From positions 176,195 to 240,194 of the forward strand of contig NW_003101675.1 in the NCBI RefSeq assembly GCF_000003855.2: a stretch of 64,000 nucleotides of DNA, given 5' to 3'. A program made the position numbers and the translations under genes. The DNA comes from Blastomyces gilchristii SLH14081. Taxonomy: Eukaryota; Ascomycota; Eurotiomycetes; Onygenales; Ajellomycetaceae. Position 1 is the first letter of the stretch; the number at the start of each line of letters is the position of its first letter. This document shows positions 22,708 through 33,297 of this stretch, piece by piece. A model generated the notes under the pieces. It ran no database searches. It saw nothing but the letters and a program-made list of their open reading frames with translations, and was not told where the DNA came from.

Positions 22708-23908
22708 TTTCGAGCTAAATTGTGATTCTTGAGTTGAGGAATAAGGACGATTGTTTACAAGCAGAAAAAAGGCATTGTTCGTTTGGCGTCCCCGAAAAAT
22801 GGAAGGAAAGGAAGCATTTGAACGGTTTTATAGAAAAAGGAATCCTTGGGGAGCCAGGGGATCGAGCGAACTGGGACCAAACCGATGCTGCTGTGGCCCT
22901 ATTGCGAATGTGAGTGCATCCACCAGCTCACGGGGCCAACCTGGTGAGAAAGCCGCCAGATACGACGAAGACAAGCGTTTGGTCAGAGACTCAGGGGCTG
23001 AGCGATTCCCAGTTTCCACAATATTGCCCCGCGCACCATGGCCGTCTGGCCCTGCGGGTTAAGTTGAACATCGGCATATTGTGGATTAGCTACTGTCGTT
23101 AGAATATGCTTTAAGCGGTCTCAAATGGGCATATAGTGGAAGAAATACAGGAGGAATGCGGAAGGGCGAGTACGGCGGGCAATTAGAGCATGCTCTCTTA
23201 GATACGATTGTGTAGCTCTGCGGGGTGGGTGGGATTAGTGCGTCCTGATTATTGTGGGGGAATTCCTCCAAAAGTTATGACGATGGGCTGGAGATGCAGT
23301 GGAGACGTTGCAACGGAATGCCCGGTTGTGTTCTCTTGTATTCTCGGCGGAACTGGCGGGTACCTTGGTGTGCCATATTATTGTATGATTTGATTGCCGT
23401 CTGTCCAGGCAGCTGAAAGGTTTCGTTGAATGGTTGGAGCTTCCTTGGGCCCAATGCCAATCCAACTCCAGCAACACGGCCTTCCAACTAGCTCCCTGAT
23501 CACATCACCAGGGGTTAAAAAAAGAAAAGGAAGAAAAAGAAAAAGAAAAAGAAAAAGAAAAAGAAAAATCGTTGTAACTACTCCTCACACCCTGACAAAG
23601 CCTCGACAGCCCTCTAAATCCCCAGCTCCAAAACACCATGCACGCTTTCTAGCTCGAGGGGATGCCACTACACACTACGATGACACGCAAGGCTTTCAAA
23701 TTTGTTTCATTTAAAAAATAAAAAATAAAAATAAAAAAATATGGCAACGCAGTGTAGTAGTACCTCCTAGTATATAAACACAATACAGCTAGAGCCTGGA
23801 ACCAGTTTCTATTAATAGTAACTGTCGCGCGAAACCCAGACGCGCAGAATTCAACCAAAATTTACTCCTGCAGGTAAATCACGGCGTCGTCCTAGAACAT
23901 CCCGTCTC
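22708..23908. other. Intergenic region between the M24 and ALDH genes
   Basis: 1.2 kb holding the M24 promoter and the ALDH 3' region. It contains a purine microsatellite at 23517-23568 and an A/T tract near 23710-23742. No further gene was recognised; several short frames lack conserved features. Confidence 0.45.
23517..23568. repeat. AAAAAG microsatellite
   Basis: About 52 bp, with at least five nearly perfect AAAAAG units after a less regular A/G start. Confidence 0.9.
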
Positions 23909-25602
23909 TCACAGCTTTGAGACAACGGTAAGAGTTCCTGTCTTCTGGATCAAATACTCATCAATGGCAACGTCTTTGCCGGCTTCTTTGCCGTAGCCAG
24001 ATTCCTTGATCCCTCCAAACGGGGATTCTGCAGCGGAGGCATTACCTAAATAAAATGTCAGATGCGGACTCTCGAGAGGAAGAGCAAAAAGAGGAGATGC
24101 CGAACCTGTATTCATGCCAATCATACCAGCTTCAAGGCTCTCGAGCAGTCGCCAGGAACGGTTGACGTCGCTGGTGAAAAAATAGGATGCGAGTCCCATG
24201 GATGTATTATTTGCTGCTTGAACAACCTCCTCCTCAGTTTCAAACCTGTAGAGTCCTAGGAGAGGACCGAAAATTTCCTCATGAGTCGTCAGCATGGAGG
24301 AGGTCATCTCTGAGATAATTGTAGGCTCGAAGAAATAGCCCCCAAGGTTACTGGGGCGTTTCCCACCACATAACACTCTACCCCTTTTGGAGACAGCATC
24401 AGCGACGTGTCTCTCCAACTTCTCGATACCTCGGGGGGTTGTGATTGCGCCCATTGTGGTAAAGGAGTTAGCACCATGGCCAACGCGAAGCTTCTGCGTC
24501 GCCTTGAGCGTCTTCTGCGCAAACTTGTCATACACCCCCACTCTGGACATAGACTCTGTTTGCATGCGTGCAAGCCTGTCCAGCGGTGCGCCACTTAAGT
24601 ATCATGAGTGCAGCAACTGCTTGGTCGAGGTCCGCGTCATTGAAGACAATGAATGGACAATTGCCGCCAAGTTCAAGTGTTACCTTTTTCAATCCATCAG
24701 AACAGTGGTGGGCCACAATTCTTCCCACAGCAGTGCTTCCAGTGAAAGTTACTTTGCGTACGAGAGGGTGCTTGCAAAGAGCCTCACTGACCGAATGCGT
24801 ATTAGTGTTGTCGGTCGTGATGACATTCAGAACCCCGGAGGGAAAGCCAGCACGTAGAGCTAGGTCTGCCAGGGCCAGGACACTGAGGGGAGTCTCCGGA
24901 GATGGCTTGACGATCATAGAGCAGCCAGCTGCCAGAGCAGCCGCAACTTTACGAATGATCATGGCGACGGGGAAGTTCCACGGTACCAACGCAACGCTGA
25001 CTCCAATGGGCTGCTTGACTACGAAGGTTCGGCGCTCAGAGACGGATGGAATGGCGATGGAGCCTCGAATCCGTTCTGCTTCACCAGCAAACCACCAGGC
25101 AAAGCCAAGTGCATAATCGACCTCTCCGCGTGCCTCCGTAATTGGTTTGCCGGTTTCGTACACAACTAGCCGTGCAATGTCCTCGCGACTATTTGTTATC
25201 AGATCGTACCACTTTAGAAGCATTTTCGCTCGTTGGCGTGGGTTTACATGGCGATATTTGAGGAACGCGGTGTGTGACGTCGTGACGTATTCGTGCACGT
25301 CTTCAACCTTGTTGGCTGGGCATGTAGCGAAGATTTGTCTGCTCCCAGGATCTGATTAACACTCAGCAAAATATATACTTTCATCGCTAGTACATCGAGC
25401 AAAAATGGCTTGCAGGGTGCATTGTTCACCTTCGACTTCAAAAGTCTCCCGTGCTCCTGATTGGACCCATTTGCCGTTAAGCAATGAGCTTTCATGGAAA
25501 AGGGCCCGATCGTCTAACTACAAAATTTGTTAATATTCATCCGTGTCGCAAGAAGAACCTCAATGTGTCTTGACTCACTTGGAAGAGCAATTGGTGAGGC
25601 AT
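23909..25602 (-). pseudogene. Succinate-semialdehyde-type aldehyde dehydrogenase, +1 frameshift
   Basis: Exons 25602-25579, 25517-25430, 25351-24106 and 24045-23909, about 497 residues if the shift is ignored. NAD(P)-dependent aldehyde dehydrogenase of the GabD/SSADH type: PWNFPVAMIIRKVAAALAAGC, FTGSTAVGR, the general base Glu in TLELGG, the nucleophile Cys in TAGQACTHANR, EIFGPLLGLYRFETEEE, and the C-terminal GIKESGYGKEAGKDVAIDEYL. The conserved frame breaks at a run of five G near 24541-24546: one extra base puts a stop just after VYVQSGGV, while homology resumes as VYDKFAQKTL in the next frame. It is either an early pseudogene or a sequencing error in a homopolymer. DoeC of ectoine degradation, which oxidises aspartate semialdehyde, belongs to this enzyme type. 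Divergent from the amine oxidase. Confidence 0.85.
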
Positions 25603-26452
25603 GATAATGTCTTAACAAGGCTTTATCTCTTGCAGAATATAGATAGGGATGTGTCCAAGCTGTTGCAAGGTTTTGCTCCGAGGTGCTAAATAACTATCAA
25701 CAAGCCTTCATGGGAGATGTTCAACGCGATGTTCAGAGAACTTCGGCTTCTTTTTATGTCGTCCACTCATTATCATTGTTCTCTCGCTCCGGTTCTTCCC
25801 AGGCTTTGACCGTCCCCAGGAACATGGTTTTGAGAAGTCTGGGATTGCTCTGGGCAGTTCGTTGGGACGCGGAGCCCAGAAGCTGTCCGGGTCGATGATT
25901 GCCCGCCCGTTACGCTGCAAAAAGTGGGGTGTCCTTCGCTCCTCTTGGCCTTTTCCTTTAAAGGTGCGATTTACATCTCCCCATTGCCAGTGGCGGAGAG
26001 CAGGATGGTCGAGACTTGTTGTCAATGTTGAGTCATGCCTTTAAAGGAGATCCGGGATGCATGGCGGCGCCCTTCGAAAATTTTCCCTTGAGCAAGTGAT
26101 GGGACCGAAGATACACAACTCGAGGATATGATCACAAACTTGATCATGGCACCTCTTCCAACTTAAGCCTTTGGAGGTAAGTCTATCCCGAGTCATGCTG
26201 CTCGTGGCGCCGAATTTCGATTTTGATTTTGAATTTCTGTTGGCAATCGCCTAGTTTCGGGAGGATTTCTATTTAAATATGCCGAGTTGTAGAAACTAAC
26301 CTGGCTTCTTTCTCAGCAGTTAGAAAATGGGAAAATATATAAAAGCTTCAGTCTCTTGGTTTCAGGCTCTCCTCTGATCTTCGCATCGAGTATCTTCTAT
26401 ATTTCATTCAGAGATTCGATCTCGTTCTAGATACTGGTATTTCTCAGCAACA
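25603..26452. promoter_or_regulatory. Divergent promoter of ALDH and copper amine oxidase
   Basis: 850 bp between the two start codons. A TATATAAAAG-like element at about 26336-26345 lies about 110 bp upstream of the amine oxidase ATG. Several GC-rich CGG/CCG words occur but no clean inverted pair with fixed spacing was found. Confidence 0.45.
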
Positions 26453-28722
26453 ATGACTGCCAAAACTCCCCATCCGTTTGACCCTCTTACCCCCGAAGAA
26501 ATTTCCAGAGTGCGTTAACCCGATGTTCCCTTTTACACTGTCTGTCTACCCCATTACTAAGAAAGAATCCATCGCAGGCTGGACGAATCGTTCTTCCGCA
26601 CTTTGGCGGGCAGGATCCCAATTTTCGGGTCATCACGTTGCAGGAGCCGCCCAAAACACAGATGATACAGTATCTCGAGAAAGAGCATCGCAAGCAGACC
26701 ATAGGAGAGGTTCCCACTCGTTCTGCACGTGTTGAGGTTGTGGTGAAAGGCCACAATGACACCAACGAGCTCTTCGAACTCTTTGTTGATCTCGACAATG
26801 ACATAGTATCCCACAAGCAGCATCGCAAGGGAAAACATTCCTACATCGATGCGGACTATATGAAATCAGTTGAGGCTGCTTGTCTAGCCAATGACGAAGT
26901 GCAGGTCGAGATACGCTCCCTTGATCTTCCTCCAGGATCAACTGTTGTGGTGGAACCTTGGGCTTATGCCACAGACGGCATGAATGACATGACCCAGCGA
27001 GTCTCCATGGTATGTTTATTGTTCATGTACCTGCACTGAGTTACACCCTGCTCTCTCTTTTCCTGCTAAAAAATCATTCAGTGTTGGTTCTATCTCCGGT
27101 TTGAAGATAATCCAAATGCCAATTACTACTCATACCCTCTCGACATATGTGCAGAGGTCTCGGAGTCCCTCCAGGTCACCAAGGTATATCGCTTGCCGAC
27201 AAAACCACACGGAAGAATCAATAATGAGCAGAAGCCCTTCGATCGCCGGAAAATTCGACCGACAGCAGCTACAGAGTACCACCCTGACTTGAGACCAAGC
27301 CCAAGGTCGACTACCAAACCTTACCAGGTTGTTCAGCCAGAGGGCCCATCATTCCGTATCGGTGGAAATCACGTAGAGTGGGAGAAATGGAGCTTTAGAG
27401 TAGGCTTCAACTACCGGGAAGGATTGACATTGCACGACATTCGCTACGATGGCCGGAGCTTGTTTTACAGGCTTTCGCTTGCGGAGATGTTTGTACCTTA
27501 CGGTGATCCACGGGCTCCCTACCCTCGCAAGGCGGCATTTGACCTCGGAAATGATGGTGCAGGAATCAATGCCAATAATCTACAGCTTGGCTGTGACTGC
27601 CTAGGTAAGTACAAGCTAACTTCCTACTGTGCTTATCATTTTACCTTGGACTCTTATGCTAACCCGAGTGCACGTTTCAAAGGGACCATCAAGTATTTTG
27701 ACGGCTACCATAACACGCCCTCTGGGAAGCCTTTGAAAATGCCAAACGTAGTGTGTTGCCATGAACAAGATGACGGCATCCTGTGGAAACATACCAATTT
27801 CCGCACTCAAGTTCCTGTGGTGGCTCGCTCTCGTATTCTCGTTTTACAGACTATCATTACAGTGAGCAACTACGAGTACATCCTTGCCTTCCATTTTTAC
27901 CAAGATGCGTCGATTTTTTACGAAGTCCGTGCCACTGGTATCCTATCCACCGTTCCCGCCGACCTAGACACGAAGGCCAAATTTCCTTACGGCACCACTG
28001 TGGCACCAGGGGTTCTAGCGCCATATCACCAGCATCTCTTCAGCCTGCGCATAGACCCAGCGATCGATGGCTATTCCAATTCCCTGGTCGTTGAAGAGTC
28101 AAAGGCCCTTCCTGTGGGAGATCCTTCAGTCCACAACCCATTCGGTGTAGGCTATACCACCAACAGTCAAGCTGTCGAGGAAGAAGGGGGTTTTGACCTT
28201 GATTTCACTAAGAACCGGACCTTCAAGTTCCTCAACGAGAGCAAGATCAACCCTGTAACGGGTACGCCGGTTGGATTCAAGCTTCTCCCTGCTTACAGTC
28301 AAATGCTCCTCGCCAATTCCGAGTCATACCATGCGAAGCGCTCAGAGTTCACTAAGCATGCCATTTGGGTAACTCGCTACGAAGACGGGGACCACTTCCC
28401 CGCGGGCCGATATACCATGCAATCTACTGGCGGTGACGGTATCGCTTCTGTAATTGCCAAGCGAAAAGAGTCAAAAGCGGCCCAGTCAGTCAGAGATCAG
28501 GATATAGTCATCTGGCACACATTCGGAGCTACCCACAACCCTCGCATTGAGGATTGGCCGGTTATGCCGAGCGAGAAGCTCGTGGTTGGGCTCAAACCCG
28601 TCAACTTCTTTTCTTGCAATCCAGGCTTGGATGTAGCTCCCTCAACTCAAGAGAAGAACAAGAGTGTTTTGTACACTGGGGATGAATCCGAGCCAGCATC
28701 ATGTTGTCACTCAAAGCTATAG
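26453..28722 (+). CDS. Copper amine oxidase (TPQ-dependent primary amine oxidase)
   Basis: Four exons: 26453-26509, 26578-27009, 27082-27604, 27683-28722; 683 residues, normal for microbial and peroxisomal enzymes. The topaquinone precursor is the Tyr of TVSNYEY (residue about 401). The catalytic base is the Asp of AAFDLGNDGAG (residue about 317), and copper ligands include the HQH of APYHQHLFSLRID. The two small N2/N3 domains precede the large beta-sandwich. Reaction: RCH2NH2 + O2 + H2O gives aldehyde + NH3 + H2O2. The last residues, HSKL, are a good type 1 peroxisomal signal, so the hydrogen peroxide would be made in peroxisomes. It sits head-to-head with an aldehyde dehydrogenase, which fits amine to aldehyde to acid. 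The gene appears intact. Confidence 0.95.
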
Positions 28723-29530
28723 TTCTTTTCTTGAAATCACTTCCTCGTTAAGAATAGACAAAAACACAATTGCTCATAATGCAAGAATAGACTAAATGGC
28801 ATTATTGTTATTAACGTATTAGCCAGGAAGCAATAGTTTAATATATTATAAATCCATTGAAGTGCAACCCGCGTAGTAAATAATGTCGTCAATAGATTAA
28901 GAGGTCAGATTTGACGAGCAGCCGTTAAATACACGTGCTCTGGCTGCGAGTTTGGCGGACCGAGAAAAGCTCGATGTCCATGGCAACATAATCATACCAC
29001 ATAACACCGCCAAAAAACAACATCGAGGTGTAGGAGGCACGCAACGCAACCCAACCCAGGAACAATATTGTATTGGTTTTTAACTGCGAGTCATTACCCT
29101 AGATTTGGTTTTCCATCAAAGGTAAGCAAGCTTGCGTTGGGTCTCAGATATCTCAGCAGCCAGACTTCGTGGCTTAAATATATAGCCCAAGGAGCAACCT
29201 TTTAGCCCTCCCCACCCAATGCCAACGGACATCAATAATATAGGTGCGATCGCAGCTAACAGGAAACATAGCTCTGCCTCTCACAATCACAACAGTCAGC
29301 GATTCCTGACAATCTGACATTGAGGCCGTTGACTAAAGTCATTGGCAAGAAATCCATCCCCGCATTTTTGGAATTTCGCCGTTACCGAGGGCGTCTTTAA
29401 ATAGGATTTCTCATGGACTCGACTATCTAATCCTTTACGCTTGAAATTTATATACAGGAGCACGAGCATGTCGGTATCCTGAAGCACTCTCTTCCAAAAG
29501 CTCTCTCTATCTTCGGTATCACCCTTCGCT
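28723..29530. other. Intergenic region between amine oxidase and CSN3
   Basis: 808 bp with the amine oxidase 3' UTR and the CSN3 promoter. AT-rich for the first 200 bp. No gene was recognised. Confidence 0.45.
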
Positions 29531-31322
29531 ATGGCGGAAATACTGTCGCGTTTGCTCTCCTTCCCACCAGTGTCTCCACGTACTGTATCTCAAATATCCG
29601 ACGTTGAGTACGACAAAGAGATACGCACTTTATATTCAGACCTGAAGCGAATACCTGCGCATAAATTAGTTGCAGACATTCCTGGGAGAGGAAGTTTGTT
29701 GGAGGTTCGGTCTCACCCTTCCCTGGCTGCACGGTTGAATAACATAATAACATAATCTGACGATCTGGCTGATGAATTGCTGTTGACAGCTTCTGGATCC
29801 GGGACTCCAAACTCTGGCCTACCTCTTCGTCATACTATCATATTACCAAGTTTCGCACGAGAATACGAAAGAATCATTCCCAGCCACTTGGCTGCCAGGA
29901 GGTGAAATCTGGTTAAAGTCAGTAGCATTCTTAAAGGTGTTTGACCCGATCCAAGTGAGATATGCCGGTCAAGAATGGAGAAGTCTTGTTGATGTGGTAG
30001 TAAAATCGGCTGAGATCGCTTCACGAGTGAGACCCCCCACTCCTACTTTTTCATAGAGCTTAAACTTGTTAATATCTTGAAGCCGTTGCTAGCTCTTCAT
30101 CCTTTAAAAACCGCTATACTCCGCCTCGACCCTTCGTCTTCAACATTCACTTCGTCGCATACAACATTCGTACGGTTGTGTCTTCAGTCAAGGTCTTATC
30201 TAAATGCATTGGATATCCTCGACAAGCCTATTTGCCATTTCCCAACCACATCCGATAAGCAGTTCATTAAAAGGTCACAACTTCTTCTGTGTCAGCAACA
30301 TGAATCGAGCACGTCCTTTATCACAGCTGCATCCGGGTTGCCCGGCAAAATAAACCACAGGTCCTATCTGGAGTACTTTCTGTACGGCGCCATGGTCTAC
30401 ATGGGGCTCAAGAAATGGGACGATGCCATTCATTTTCTCGAAATCGTGATTTCTGCGCCCACAACAAACTCAGTGAGCATTATCATGGTAGAAGCTTACA
30501 AAAAATGGGTCTTAGTGTGTCTTATAGAAAAGGGAAAGGTAAATAATTGAAAAATAATTTTTGATATTCGATCTGCTAATTATTTGACCTAACCATAGCC
30601 TCTACCTATGCCAAAAACAGTGACACCTTTTACAGCAAAGGCATATAGGTCACTAGCGAAACCTTACGAAGCTCTCGCTGACATCTTTAAATCTGGAAAC
30701 GTGTCAAGATTGCTGGCAGAGATTGCCGCTGGGGAGGCTGTTTGGCTCAATGTAAGTGATAATTCGCATACCCACACCGGAATATATGAAGCACGATAGA
30801 TTTTTAACTGTCTCATCAATTCTTTTTCGTTCCCCTTACCAGGATAACAACATGGGTTTGGTCTCACAAGTATTGGTTGCATATCAGCGATTTTCTATCG
30901 TGAAACTCGAGAAAACTTTCGCCGCATTATCAATACCCGATATAGCTTCATATTTAGGACCTGACGCCCAAATGACTGATATCTCTATAGCTGACTTGAT
31001 TACTGCGGGACAGCTGCGGGCATCGTTAATACACGCTTCGGACTCTTCGACGCCCACCGTGCTTCGTTTTACTTCATCAACTGCTAACTTGGGTCATCTG
31101 TTAGAAGTGAAATTTAGCGCTGATTTAGTAACACAAAGAAGCCGATTAGAAACGCTTCTGAAGAACGTGCGTGGAACCGATATCAAATTGGAATTGGGCC
31201 GTGAGTATATAGAAAGCTTGCGGAAAGCACCGAGACCTTCAGACGTCGAAAGTAGGGATAGGTCCACGGCCGGGGTTTCCAATGGCGAGATGGACGAAGA
31301 TGTGATGGGGGACTTTGAATAG
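29531..31322 (+). CDS. CSN3: COP9 signalosome subunit 3
   Basis: Five exons: 29531-29704, 29790-30026, 30083-30538, 30599-30751, 30843-31322; 499 residues. Motifs of the family are YDKEIRTLYSDLKRIP, LLDPGLQTLAYLFVIL, HPLKTAILRLDPSSSTFTSSH, YLEYFLYGAMVYMGLKKWDDA and, in the C-terminal PCI region, KTFAALSIPDIA and ITAGQLRASLIH. The tail is acidic (MDEDVMGDFE). It is a scaffold subunit of the COP9 signalosome, which removes Nedd8 from cullins; in Aspergillus the complex controls development and secondary metabolism. The first intron uses an unusual GTTCGG donor, as does the last ALDH intron nearby. The acceptor of exon 3 (AAG at 30080-30082) is the least certain junction. The gene looks intact. 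Confidence 0.9.
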
Positions 31323-32009
31323 AAACGAACCAATGACATTCGCAACGTTTGGCTGGTGACAACGATAGATTTTGTACTTAACGATATCGACGAATGATCT
31401 AATTATGATACTGCTCGGGTGCTGAATTAGACACGTATGACGACCAGCGCTGGTCTGCATGTGCGTCCTCCTAGACGACAATATTATCGCTTTCGTAAAT
31501 GCTCGACGGTTCTCTACGGCGCTTCAGTAATCACTATACTGGAGGATAAATGTGGTATGATATATATATGTATGATTGCATCACGTTATTGGGGCGATAG
31601 AACAATCCAGACCCAAAAGCAAAGAAGAAAAATCTCCGAACCCGTTAAGCAGGATAGTAATTTGTCCACGGATGACTTTATAACAAAAGCGGATATCGGG
31701 TTAAATGATAGTTTATGTAATACAATAATGGAAAAGCAGGAACTTTCAAAAGGTACAATTTTTGACCACTTTGGAAGGGTAACAAGCTCAAAACGTGATC
31801 CTGGGATCAGAATATCAAGCAAGAAAAGCATATAAAATGCGAACAGAGAAAAAAAAAAAAAATAAAAAAAAATAAAAGAAACGAAAAAGACGTCAGGCTG
31901 ATGGAATTCAAAAAAGATAACCGGACCGTCCATCTGCCTGTGAATTTTTAAAGAAAAAGGCAAACAAAATGACACTTCATCTTCAAGTTATTTAGCTGCT
32001 AGCCGCGTT
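31323..32009. other. Convergent 3' region of CSN3 and ISU1
   Basis: 687 bp between two facing stop codons. A-rich tract around 31848-31878. A frame at 31437-31835 has no recognisable feature and is not called. Confidence 0.45.
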
Positions 32010-32775
32010 TCATGCTGTTGTCGATTCAGCCGACTCCTTTTGAGCTTCAACGTTGGGGATAGACGCGGCGGTTCCAGATAGGTCGGTAGAACGAGCTTTC
32101 GGATTCTTCGTATAATAGTTTGAGATGGCGGATTTAATTGCATCTTCAGCAAGCATGGAGCAATGAACTGCATTGGAAACAGAATATTAGCTCACTGGAT
32201 CAGGTCCAACGTGGATAAAACATTCGTAACTTACGCTTTACGGGTGGCAAACATAGCTCCTTTGCAATCTCAGTATTCCGGATCTTTCCAGCTTCCTCCA
32301 ACGTCATCCCCCTCACCAACTCGGTCAGGTAACTGGAGCTGGCGATGGCGCTGCCGCATCCAAATGTCTTAAATTTAACATCACTGATGGTATTGCTGCC
32401 CTTGTCGACACGAATCTGCAACTTCATGACATCTCCACAAGCTGGTGCACCAACAAGCCCCGTACCGACATCCACATCTGCCTTTGGCATCGAGCCTACA
32501 TTCCGGGGATTGCTATAATGATCTAGCAGTGCACAAAAAGGTCAGCATGATGATCATGAAATTAGGCTCCAAATATAAAAGAGCCAACTATAAAGTACAA
32601 CAAAGAATGAAAGATGATCAAACATATCTTTTTCATGATAGCCTCGGGCGGATGGGACGGCAATTCGGGCGAGATTATGACTATTTAGGCTGGAAACTGA
32701 CGGACGGCCGGCGGCCTGTGGCAGGGTTGACAGAGCGGACGTCCGCGGGACAAGAGTGAGCAATCGTCTGAACAT
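32010..32775 (-). CDS. ISU1: Iron-sulfur cluster assembly scaffold (IscU type)
   Basis: Three exons: 32775-32628, 32528-32235, 32167-32010; 199 residues. An Arg-rich N-terminal mitochondrial presequence is followed by the IscU core. The three cluster-binding cysteines lie in APACGDVMK, FGCGSAIASS and LHCSMLAEDAI, with the conserved Asp after the first, and LPPVK is the docking motif for the Hsp70 Ssq1. The protein assembles [2Fe-2S] clusters in the mitochondrial matrix on the way to all cellular Fe-S proteins. The first intron (32627-32529) seems to start AT and end AC: only this joins exons as GYHEKVLDHYSNPRNVGSMPK, the conserved family sequence. The best GT-AG alternative would delete VLDHYS. 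The second intron is a normal GT-AG one. Confidence 0.93.
32529..32627 (-). other. Candidate U2-type AT-AC intron in ISU1
   Basis: On the minus strand the intron begins ATATGTTT and ends TTTTTGTGCAC. The donor equals a standard GTATGT donor with G1 changed to A, and the 3' end equals CAG with G changed to C, the paired change known for U2-type AT-AC introns. A branch-site-like GCTGAC lies 13 nt before the 3' end. Phase is kept (G/TG gives Val). The U12 donor ATATCCTT is absent. Confidence 0.75.
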
Positions 32776-33297
32776 CGTGATTGAAATATGTAGATAGAAA
32801 ATCCGACAAGTACGTGGCCTCGATGTCGCGGGTTTTATGAAGTCGGGTATTGAAGCTCGTAGAATCTGCAAGTATTTCAGTTCGTGTCGAAGGCGGGACA
32901 AGGGAAGATGCAGAATGATGGATTCGGCTGATTGATAAGACAAGCGGAGACTCGGCCATGGGATAACCATTACATAAGTGCTTATTAATCATGTTATAGG
33001 GGCGAATGCGGAGCAATTTCACTTCAGCTTCCAAGTTGGAACAAGCAGGGCAAGCGGATTTCTTGGAATCTTGGAAGCCAAACGCCAACATCATGATAAG
33101 AAATGACATTTTACATGAGAAGTCCAACGCCACTGAAAACGAGTTATCTCCTCGTTTTAAAAACAGCAAACACAGATAAAAGCCAGCGCGGCCGTAACAG
33201 TGATGGGAATATGACATAGTAAGAAATTTGAAGCAGGTCAAATACTTCTACGCTGTATGTAATCCGACCAAGGAGAACTCGTGATACCGGTATATAA
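32776..33297. other. Region between ISU1 start and MIT gene stop
   Basis: 522 bp, the ISU1 promoter plus the 3' UTR of the next minus-strand gene. No gene was recognised; longer minus-strand frames here are extensions of shadows. Confidence 0.45.

Noticed and set aside
31437..31835. 132-residue frame between CSN3 and ISU1
   Set aside because: Composition typical of non-coding AT-rich sequence, no domain, lies in convergent 3' region.
32529..32627. U12-type intron in ISU1
   Set aside because: The donor is ATATGTTT, not ATATCCTT, and the branch site is GCTGAC rather than the U12 TTCCTTAAC type; a U2-type AT-AC intron fits better.
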